Assembly (NCBI GenBank): GCA_007118045.1
Contig: SKTG01000131.1
Coordinates: 1-8,775, forward strand
Direction of reading: 5' to 3'
Origin: Nitriliruptoraceae bacterium
GTDB taxonomy: Bacteria; Actinomycetota; Nitriliruptoria; Nitriliruptorales; Nitriliruptoraceae
DNA: 8,775 bases
Shown: positions 1 to 5,121 of the stretch, one piece after another
Layout: each line of letters starts with the position of its first letter
Position numbering within the stretch: the stretch's first letter is position 1
Made by a program: the position numbers and the translations under genes
Notes under the pieces: generated by a model
Database searches by the model: none
Told to the model about the DNA's origin: nothing
The model's input: the letters and a program-made list of their open reading frames with translations, nothing else

Positions 1-253
1 CCCGCAGGGGGTCGAGACGCAGCTGCTCTCGAGCGGCAGCGGCGCCGTCGCGGAGGCGGCCGTGCGCCGGGCGGGTGCCGTGCTCCAACCGGACGAGGTC
101 GCCGACGTCGTCGTCGAGGCGATCCGGGACGGGCGGTTCCTGATCCTGCCGCATCCGGAGGTGGCCGAGCACCTGCGGCGCAAGGGTGACGATCCGCAAC
201 GCTGGCTCGCGGCCATGCAACGTTTCGCCGGGGAGGTCGAGGCGGGCACCTGA
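1..253 (+). CDS. SDR family oxidoreductase, C-terminal fragment
   Basis: This is the 3' end of a gene whose start lies left of the window. The frame is open from base 2 and stops at TGA 251-253, leaving 83 visible residues. The Rossmann core and the YxxxK active site are not visible. The fragment resembles the C-terminal helix region of classical short-chain dehydrogenases: a PxGVxT segment at the very start, then LQPDEVADVVVEAI, then FLILPHPEVAEHLRRK and a DPQRWLAAM tail. In such families these elements close over the substrate pocket after the last core strand. The enzyme is presumably a cytosolic NAD(P)-dependent oxidoreductase, but the substrate cannot be told. It converges on metZ with 125 bp between the stops, so it belongs to a different transcript. 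The family call is good; the exact function is unknown. Confidence 0.72.
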   Translation, partial: PQGVETQLLSSGSGAVAEAAVRRAGAVLQPDEVADVVVEAIRDGRFLILPHPEVAEHLRRKGDDPQRWLAAMQRFAGEVEAGT

Positions 254-288
254 GTCGGCGGGTCGGCGGAGGCCGGGAGCGGCCGGGC

Positions 289-319
289 GAGGTCGCGGCC
301 GGGTCCGGGTCGCGACCTC
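289..319. terminator. Strong hairpin between convergent genes, likely bidirectional terminator
   Basis: A perfect 9-bp inverted repeat, GAGGTCGCG (289-297) against CGCGACCTC (311-319), extends inward by a G-T wobble and two more C-G pairs, leaving a loop of about 7 nt (301-307). It lies 36 bp after the SDR stop and 60 bp after the metZ stop, where convergent genes usually carry a terminator. No T-tract follows on either strand, so it would be a non-canonical GC-rich terminator of the kind common in actinobacteria. Confidence 0.5.
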
Positions 320-322
320 TCA

Positions 323-343
323 GGACCGAGGTGACTCTGGTCC
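323..343. terminator. Second hairpin in the convergent spacer
   Basis: GGACCGAG (323-330) pairs with CTC-T-GGTCC (335-343) around a GTGA tetraloop (331-334), giving eight pairs with a single-base bulge. It stands 4 bp from the larger hairpin at 289-319 and 36 bp beyond the metZ stop. It could terminate metZ transcription from the right. There is no T-tract. Confidence 0.4.
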
Positions 344-378
344 GCCTGCCGCTCGGCGGAGGTCCCGGCCGCGGCCGC

Positions 379-1572
379 TCAGGAACGCAGTGCCTGGTCC
401 AGATCGGCCTGTAGGTCGGCCGGGTCCTCGAGCCCGACCGAGACCCGGATCACCCCGTCGGTGACCCCCATCTGCGCTCGGACCTCGGGGCCGATGCGGT
501 GGTGGGTGGTCGACGCCGGGTGCGTCACCAGCGTCTTGGCGTCCCCGAGGTTGTTCGAGATGTCGATCAGGCTCAGGGCGTCGAGCACCTCGAACGCCCG
601 GGCGGTGCCGCCGTCGACCCACAGCGTCACGATCGTGCCGCCCGCGGTCATCTGGCGCCGCGCCAGCTCGGCCTGCGGGTGCGACGCGAGCGTCGGGTAA
701 CGCACCCCGGCGACCTCCGGGTGCTCCTGGAGCCAGGTCGCGAGCTCGAGCGCCGAGGCGCTCTGTCGGTCGACCCGCAGCCGCAGCGTCTCCAGGCTCT
801 TGAGCACCACCCACGCGTTGAAGGGGCTCATGGTCGGCCCGGTGTGTCGCATGATCGGACGCAGATCCTCCTGCACGAACGTCTCGGATCCGAGGATCAT
901 CCCACCCAGCGTGCGGCCGTGACCGTCCAGGTGCTTGGTGGTCGAGTAGACGACCACGTCCGCGCCCAGGTCGAGGGGCCGCTGCAACAGCGGCGTGGCG
1001 AAGACGTTGTCGACGATGACCCGCGCCCCCGCCGCGTGGGCGAGCTCGGACACCTCGGCGATGTCGACGAGCTCCTGCATGGGGTTCGAGGGCGTCTCCA
1101 GGAACACGGCCGTGGCCGGCGAGGACAGCGCCCGCTCCCACTGCTCGAGGTCGGCGCCGTCGACGAAGTCGGTCGTGATGTCCCACCGTGGCAGGATCTG
1201 GTCCAGGACCTGGAAGCACGAGCCGAAGAGTCCGCGTGCCGCGACCACCCGATCGCCGGCCCGCAGCGTCGCGGCCAGTGCGTTGAACACGGCCGACATA
1301 CCGCTCGCGGTGGCCCAGGCGGCCTCCGCACCCTCGAGCCGTCGCAACCGCTCCTCGAGCATGGCCACGGTCGGGTTACCCAGCCGCGAGTACATGTACC
1401 GGTCCACGTCGCCGGCGAAGGCAGCCGCGGCCTCGGCCGCCGAGCCGTAGACGAACCCGGAGGTCAGGAACAGCGCCTCCGAGGTCTCGTCGAACCCGCT
1501 GCGTTCGGTGCCTCCACGCACGGCCAGCGTGTCGGGCCGCCAGGCATCGGCGGGCTGTTCCTCGTGGGTCAC
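379..1572 (-). CDS. metZ: O-succinylhomoserine sulfhydrylase (MetZ), PLP-dependent
   Basis: This 397-residue protein belongs to the Cys/Met-metabolism PLP family (fold type I). The family forms homocysteine from O-succinyl- (or O-acetyl-) homoserine and sulfide in the cytosol, the direct-sulfhydrylation route to methionine. Visible motifs are the cofactor-binding YSRLGNPT (61-68), SGM (90-92), the PLP-ring Asp188 in VIVDNV, and the Schiff-base Lys213 in STTKHLDGHGR (codon 934-936). C-terminally it has SNNLGDAKTLVTHPAST and RVSVGLEDPADL. The N-terminal SEALFLTSGFVY and the STTKHLDG context favour MetZ over MetB/MetC or MetY; the acyl group cannot be proven from sequence. Length is normal. The GTG start overlaps the stop of the upstream DUF1737 gene as GTGA. 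With no clear Shine-Dalgarno of its own, it is probably translated by coupling. I see no SAM-riboswitch-like leader. Confidence 0.92.
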   Translation of the reverse strand: MTHEEQPADAWRPDTLAVRGGTERSGFDETSEALFLTSGFVYGSAAEAAAAFAGDVDRYMYSRLGNPTVAMLEERLRRLEGAEAAWATASGMSAVFNALAATLRAGDRVVAARGLFGSCFQVLDQILPRWDITTDFVDGADLEQWERALSSPATAVFLETPSNPMQELVDIAEVSELAHAAGARVIVDNVFATPLLQRPLDLGADVVVYSTTKHLDGHGRTLGGMILGSETFVQEDLRPIMRHTGPTMSPFNAWVVLKSLETLRLRVDRQSASALELATWLQEHPEVAGVRYPTLASHPQAELARRQMTAGGTIVTLWVDGGTARAFEVLDALSLIDISNNLGDAKTLVTHPASTTHHRIGPEVRAQMGVTDGVIRVSVGLEDPADLQADLDQALRS

Positions 1573-1748
1573 GGAGCCGTCCGCACGACGGCCTGGGCGA
1601 CGCGGACGGTGCCCTCGACGCTGGTGATGGCGGGCGGGCCGTAGAGCTCGTAGCCCTCCTGCAACGCGCGGCTGACCCGCTCGCAGAAGGCGCGATCGTC
1701 CGTCCCGGTCAGCAACCGGTAGGCGAGCGGTTCCGCGTCCTCGACCAC
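1569..1748 (-). CDS. DUF1737 domain small protein, coupled to metZ
   Basis: This is a 59-residue protein. Its conserved core runs from YRLLTGTDDRAFCERVSRAL through EGYELYGPPAIT to VRVAQAVV, which I recognise as the DUF1737 pattern. That family consists of roughly 60-residue proteins with no established biochemical role. One cysteine is present (in RAFCERV). There is no signal peptide or membrane segment, so it is presumably cytosolic. The GTG start at 1748 is supported by a strong Shine-Dalgarno (AGGAGG, five bases upstream); the same frame stays open further upstream without one. The TGA stop overlaps the metZ GTG as GTGA, so the two are very likely co-translated. The gene follows the ABC permease after 71 bp. 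It may modulate sulfur or methionine metabolism, but only its position says so. Confidence 0.8.
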   Translation of the reverse strand: MVEDAEPLAYRLLTGTDDRAFCERVSRALQEGYELYGPPAITSVEGTVRVAQAVVRTAP

Positions 1749-1773
1749 CGGGACCTCCTCGGGCGGGACGGTC

Positions 1774-1807
1774 GTCGTCGCCGCCAGGGTAGGGGCCGGG
1801 CGACGAC
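1774..1807. promoter_or_regulatory. Inverted repeat with a -10-like box in its loop, upstream of DUF1737-metZ
   Basis: GTCGTCGCC (1774-1782) and GGCGACGAC (1799-1807) form a perfect 9-bp inverted repeat with a 16-nt loop. On the minus strand the loop carries TACCCT (1791-1786), a TAnnnT actinobacterial -10-like hexamer. It would place a start site about 30 nt before the DUF1737 GTG. The -35 region is poor. The repeat could be an operator over a promoter for DUF1737-metZ, an attenuator or terminator after the ABC genes, or chance in GC-rich DNA. It lies wholly between the permease stop and the DUF1737 start. Confidence 0.35.
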
Positions 1808-1819
1808 CGACCGAGAGCC

Positions 1820-2692
1820 TCAGGACCGCCAGCGCAACGCGCGGCGCTCGATGATCCCGGTCACGCTGAACAGCACCAGGACGAAGATCATGATCAGCGC
1901 GATGAGCGAGAAGACCAGGGCCGCGTTGTACTGGCTCTGGGCGAACATCAGCATGTAGCCCAGCCCGCGTGACGAGGCCACGAACTCACCGACCACGGCA
2001 CCGGTGAAGGCGAACCCGACGGCGATCTTGAGGTTGCCGAGCACGCGACCGGCGATCGAGGGGACGTAGACCTCGCTGAGCAGCACCCGGCTGCCGCCGC
2101 CGAACGTTCGGATGCGGTCCACCAGCCGGCGGTCGGTGTCCTGGATGCCGCCGTAGACGGAGAAGAACACCAGCACGGCCACCAGCAGGAACGACAAGGC
2201 CACCTTCGACGAGATACCGATACCGAGCCAGATGATCAGCAGCGGGGCGAAGATCACCCTCGGCACCGCGCTCAGCAGCACCATCACGGGCTCGATCAGC
2301 TCGGCGATCGGCCGGAACAGCCCGGCGACCGCACCGAGGGCCACACCCACGACGATGCCGAGCGCGAGGCCGAGCAGCGCCGCCGTGAAGGTCGCCTCGA
2401 TGTGGGGGAGGATGCTGCCGTCGGCGAAGAGCCCGGCCAGGATCGCACCCACCTCCGTCGGTGAGGACGCGCTGAACGGGTCGACGACACCGGTCCGTGA
2501 CAGGACCTCCCACACCGTCAGCAGGACGAGCACGGCCACCGTCCGCCGGAGCCCGACACCGAGCCGCTGCCGCCACCGCGACGGCGGCGCCTGGCTGCCG
2601 GTGTGCGCGTCGGGAGAGCCGGCCGGCTCGATGGGAGCGCCGGCCTGGGCGTCCCGGGGAGCGGTGGTCGGGGTCGTGGTGGTCGCGCTCAT
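1820..2692 (-). CDS. ABC transporter permease, nitrate/sulfonate/bicarbonate (SsuC/TauC) family
   Basis: This 290-residue inner-membrane permease has a Thr/Pro/Ala-rich hydrophilic N-terminus (residues 1-40). It is followed by about six hydrophobic segments, roughly at 49-65, 102-125, 133-158, 163-182, 220-240 and 257-279. The cytoplasmic EAA-type loop that contacts the ATPase lies around 192-222 (DRIRTFGGGSRVLLSEVYVP onward). AVPRVIFAPLLIIWLGIG is typical of the SsuC/TauC/ThiX-type permease family. I chose the ATG at 2692: it has a good GGAGG seven bases upstream and overlaps the ATPase stop as ATGA, although the frame stays open further upstream inside the ATPase gene. It forms the channel for the binding protein and ATPase encoded just upstream. 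The family ranges over sulfonates, taurine, nitrate and pyrimidines, so the substrate cannot be read from the permease alone. Confidence 0.9.
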   Translation of the reverse strand: MSATTTTPTTAPRDAQAGAPIEPAGSPDAHTGSQAPPSRWRQRLGVGLRRTVAVLVLLTVWEVLSRTGVVDPFSASSPTEVGAILAGLFADGSILPHIEATFTAALLGLALGIVVGVALGAVAGLFRPIAELIEPVMVLLSAVPRVIFAPLLIIWLGIGISSKVALSFLLVAVLVFFSVYGGIQDTDRRLVDRIRTFGGGSRVLLSEVYVPSIAGRVLGNLKIAVGFAFTGAVVGEFVASSRGLGYMLMFAQSQYNAALVFSLIALIMIFVLVLFSVTGIIERRALRWRS

Positions 2693-3459
2693 GCCGCCAC
2701 CTCCGGGCGCCGACGGGCGGTCGGGCCCTCCACGACCTCGGCGAGGCCGTCCCAGAGCCGCTCGAACAGCTGGCCGAAGCGGGGATCGGTCCTGGTGGCG
2801 ACCAGGTCGCGCGGCCGCGGCAGGTCGATCGCGTGGCTGCTCACGATGTTGGCGTGCGGGCCGGCGGACATCAGGTGCACGCGGTCGGAGAGCGTCACGG
2901 CCTCCTCGAGGTCGTGGGTGACCAGGACCACGGTCACGTCGTGGTCCTCCACCCATCCGAGGAGGTCGTCGGTGACGCGACGGCGCACGATCGCGTCGAG
3001 CGAGGCGAACGGCTCGTCCATCAGCAGCACACGCGGTCGCGGCGCGAAGGTCTGCGCGAGCGCCACCCGCTTGCGCTGACCACCCGAGAGCTGCTGGGGG
3101 AACCGGCCACCGAGGCCGTCGAGGCCCATGCGAGCCAGCCAGACATCGGCCTCGGTGTACGCGGCCTGCTTGGCTTCACCGCGGATGATGAGCGGGAGGG
3201 CGACGTTGTGGCGGGCGCTGCGCCAGGGCAGCAGCGCGTCGTCCTGGAAGAGGAAGCCGACGTCGGCGCGATCCACGCCGAGGTCGATGCGGCCCGCGTC
3301 CGGTTCGTGCAAGCCGACGATGGCGCGCAGGACGCTGGACTTGCCGCACCCGGAGGGGCCCACCAGGCTGGTGAACTGCCGCTCGGCGACGTGGAACGAG
3401 AGGTCGTCGAGCACCGGTTCCTGGCCGTAGCCGAGCCGGAGGCGGTCGATGGAGAGCAT
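2689..3459 (-). CDS. ABC transporter ATP-binding protein, SsuB/TauB type
   Basis: This 256-residue cytosolic nucleotide-binding subunit has all the catalytic elements: Walker A GPSGCGKS (34-41), Q-loop FQDD with Gln72, signature LSGGQ (124-128), Walker B VLLMDEP (144-150), D-loop SLD (153-155) and switch His182 in VTHD. The sequence around the Q-loop (QDDALLPW) is characteristic of the nitrate/sulfonate/taurine importers. The ATG at 3459 shares one base with the stop of the binding-protein gene (TGATG), and its own stop overlaps the permease ATG, so the three subunits are translationally linked. Further upstream in-frame starts would run into the binding-protein gene and lack the LSIDRLRLGYG domain start, so I rejected them. 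The residues after about 220 are a short family-typical tail. Confidence 0.93.
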   Translation of the reverse strand: MLSIDRLRLGYGQEPVLDDLSFHVAERQFTSLVGPSGCGKSSVLRAIVGLHEPDAGRIDLGVDRADVGFLFQDDALLPWRSARHNVALPLIIRGEAKQAAYTEADVWLARMGLDGLGGRFPQQLSGGQRKRVALAQTFAPRPRVLLMDEPFASLDAIVRRRVTDDLLGWVEDHDVTVVLVTHDLEEAVTLSDRVHLMSAGPHANIVSSHAIDLPRPRDLVATRTDPRFGQLFERLWDGLAEVVEGPTARRRPEVAA

Positions 3460-4532
3460 CAGGAGAGCACCGTTGTGTCGAGGGTCTGTTCGAGGGTGAC
3501 GTCTTCGTCGAGGGCGCCGGCCTCGCTGAGCGAGGTGAGCACCCGTTGGGCCGCCTCGGTCTCGAGCGTGACCTCGGTCGGCCACAGCGATTCGCGGTAC
3601 CGCTCCACGATGTCGGCGAGCTGGTCGAGGTCCTCACCGGCGGTGAGCTCGGACGGCAGCGCGTCGAGGAGCTCGCGCACCGGCGCCTCCTGGACGCGTT
3701 CGAGACCACGGGTCATGGCGCGGGACATCGCCTGGAGCTGCTCGGCCCGTTCCTCCTGCTCGCCGTCGCGCACGGCGATACCCATGAACTCGTAAGCGCC
3801 GCCGAAGAACTCGTTCGCGTCGTCGATCTCCATGAAGTTGACGAGCTCGCGGGCGCCGTCGTCGAGCAGGAGCGTCAGGGCCGGCTCCTGCACCATCCCG
3901 GCGTCGACCTGCCCGAGGCGCAGCGCGTCGTAGAGGTTCGTGCCGATCGTGGCGAACTCGACGGTCTCGGGGTCGACACCAGCCCGGTCGAGCACGTAGA
4001 GCAGGATCGTGTGGTCGGCGTTGCCGAGGGCGGACACGGCGACGGTGCGGCCGCTGAGGTCCTCGATCTCGACGATCTCGTCGGCGGTGTCGACCGCCGT
4101 GGCGAGCGCGAACAACGGCAGACGACCGGTGGTCATGAAGCGCTTGACCGTCGCGCCGCTGGCGACCGCTCCGACCTGCGCGTCGAACGAGCTCGCCGCG
4201 TAGTCCACCGCGCCACCGTTGAGCGCCTGGACCGCGTCACCGCCGCCCTGGCTGTAGATCAGCTCGACGTCGAGCCCCTCGTCGGCGAAGTAGCCGGCCT
4301 CGCGTGTCACCTCGTAGGGGACGACGCACAGCAGCTGTCCGCAGAACGCGAGCGTGACCTCCTCGAGGGCCTCGTCCTCGCCGAAGGGCCGCACGCCGCA
4401 GGCGGCCAGCCCGAGCGCACCCGCCCCGACGATGGCGCCCTGCAGCAAGCGGCGGCGCGAGATCAGGTGCGGCGGTACCTCGCGCGCGCCGGGACCTTCG
4501 GCGCGCGGCGTCGTCGGCGCACAGCAATCCAC
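3459..4532 (-). CDS. ABC transporter substrate-binding lipoprotein (NMT1/SsuA-like), Tat-exported
   Basis: This 357-residue periplasmic-type binding protein has a twin-arginine signal SRRRLL (25-30), a hydrophobic stretch, and lipobox LAAC with the lipidated Cys45. It would be exported folded by Tat and anchored outside the membrane. The mature part has the NMT1/THI5-like pattern: VTREAGYFADEGLDVELIYS, then GGGDAVQALNGGAVDYAASS, then a GRTVAVSALGN segment. Two cysteines, Cys64 and Cys69 (FCGQLLC), sit in the first strand where this fold binds ligand. The GTG start at 4532 has AGGAGG six bases upstream and leaves a 24-residue pre-twin-Arg region. An in-frame extension to 4811 has no such support and would overlap the DsrE gene. 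It is followed directly by its ATPase and permease. Family members bind sulfonates, nitrate or thiamine-precursor pyrimidines; the ligand here is unknown. Confidence 0.9.
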   Translation of the reverse strand: MDCCAPTTPRAEGPGAREVPPHLISRRRLLQGAIVGAGALGLAACGVRPFGEDEALEEVTLAFCGQLLCVVPYEVTREAGYFADEGLDVELIYSQGGGDAVQALNGGAVDYAASSFDAQVGAVASGATVKRFMTTGRLPLFALATAVDTADEIVEIEDLSGRTVAVSALGNADHTILLYVLDRAGVDPETVEFATIGTNLYDALRLGQVDAGMVQEPALTLLLDDGARELVNFMEIDDANEFFGGAYEFMGIAVRDGEQEERAEQLQAMSRAMTRGLERVQEAPVRELLDALPSELTAGEDLDQLADIVERYRESLWPTEVTLETEAAQRVLTSLSEAGALDEDVTLEQTLDTTVLS

Positions 4533-4561
4533 GTCGGACCTCCTGAGGGCGCCGTGCGAAC

Positions 4562-4644
4562 CCACGGCGGATGACGCGCGCCACGGTACGGGTGCCTCGG
4601 CGCACCCCCGGGGCAACGCCCGTGGAAACCGTGGGAACCCGTGG
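4562..4644. promoter_or_regulatory. CCGTGG/CCACGG repeat cluster ahead of the binding-protein gene
   Basis: The 142-bp spacer between the DsrE-like gene and the binding-protein gene holds three direct CCGTGG copies at 4620-4625, 4629-4634 and 4639-4644, spaced 9 and 10 bp (about one helical turn). It also holds two copies in inverse orientation, CCACGG at 4562-4567 and 4581-4586. On the minus strand a weak -10-like TACCGT occurs at 4588-4583, about 50 nt before the GTG start. This may be an operator and promoter for the ABC genes, but GC-rich DNA makes such hexamers fairly common. I see no gene in the spacer. Confidence 0.28.
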
Positions 4645-4674
4645 CCCGCCGTGCCGCGGCCCCTCGCCCGGGCG

Positions 4675-5046
4675 CTAGAGCGTGATGACCTGGTCCGGTG
4701 GATCGCCCGCGAGGGCGGCGTACAGGTCCGGGAAGCAGCCCACCCTGACACCCTCGACGACACCGGAGACCGCGACCTCGCCCGTGTCCGGGTCGCCGGT
4801 CGCCAGCCCACGCTCGACGGCGCACCGGTCGCACATCATCAGCAACATGCCGTGCTCACGGGCGAAGCTCGACAACCGCTCGCCGAGCGGATCGCCGGCA
4901 CGCAGCACGTAGTTGTTGTCGTCGAAGAAGAACATGCCCAGCACCTGGGCGCCGTGACGCCCCTCCTCGAGCTGGGGCAGGATCATCTGGCCGATCTTGT
5001 AGTTCGCGTTGCGACCGGTCGTGGCGAACACGTACGCGACCTTCAC
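4675..5046 (-). CDS. DsrE-like sulfur-relay family protein with CxxC
   Basis: This 123-residue small protein looks DsrE/DsrF-like. It opens with a beta strand and glycine turn (MKVAYVFATTGRNANYKIGQ), followed by a hydrophobic strand VLGMFFFDDNNYVL. The MCDRC motif (Cys72, Cys75) follows LLM, and RVGCFPDLYAAL (Cys104) is near the end. Proteins of this fold carry sulfur as persulfides or handle thiols; CxxC is suggestive, but activity is unproven. There is no signal peptide, so it should be cytosolic. I chose the GTG at 5046, which has GGAGAGG six bases upstream and begins exactly at the fold; a longer form to 5088 adds 14 basic residues with no support. It precedes the ABC binding-protein gene by 142 bp in the same direction. 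From memory and unverified, similar DsrE-related proteins (called SaoD) occur beside ABC transporters (SaoBAP) in a selenium-associated gene group. Confidence 0.78.
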   Translation of the reverse strand: MKVAYVFATTGRNANYKIGQMILPQLEEGRHGAQVLGMFFFDDNNYVLRAGDPLGERLSSFAREHGMLLMMCDRCAVERGLATGDPDTGEVAVSGVVEGVRVGCFPDLYAALAGDPPDQVITL

Positions 5047-5083
5047 GGTGAACCTCTCCGGTCGACGGGTCCGGGGTCGTGGG

Positions 5084-5089
5084 ACCATA
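5084..5089 (-). promoter_or_regulatory. Possible -10 box ahead of the DsrE-like gene
   Basis: TATGGT on the minus strand (5089-5084) lies in the 75-bp spacer after the epimerase stop. It would start transcription about 30 nt before the DsrE GTG. The matching -35 region is weak (TCGCCG around 5111-5106, three of six matches). It suggests that the DsrE-ABC genes can be transcribed apart from the epimerase. Confidence 0.28.
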
Positions 5090-5121
5090 ACCCGTCGGAT
5101 CGGTCCGGCGACGCCCGGTGG

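Noticed and set aside
499..1644. A 381-codon plus-strand frame opposite metZ
   Set aside because: Its translation is repetitive Arg/Val/Gly/His-rich sequence typical of an antisense shadow, while metZ has every catalytic motif.
1749..1819. SAM riboswitch upstream of DUF1737-metZ
   Set aside because: The spacer is only 71 bp and shows one simple inverted repeat rather than the multi-helix core expected of SAM-I, SAM-II or SAM-IV classes.
2497..3795. A 432-codon plus-strand frame opposite the ABC ATPase and permease
   Set aside because: It has no motif of its own and covers the junctions of three translationally coupled minus-strand genes.
4533..4811. N-terminal extension of the binding protein to an upstream in-frame start
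   Set aside because: The GTG at 4532 has a strong Shine-Dalgarno and a proper twin-Arg signal. The extension is Arg/Ser-rich and would overlap the DsrE-like gene.
4675..5046. Selenoprotein or Sec insertion in the DsrE-like or binding-protein genes
   Set aside because: Both frames read through with ordinary TGC/TGT cysteines and no in-frame TGA, so any link to selenium would be by homology only.
5047..5121. Small gene between the epimerase and the DsrE-like gene
   Set aside because: There are only 75 bp, with no ribosome-binding site and start pair other than that of the DsrE-like gene.
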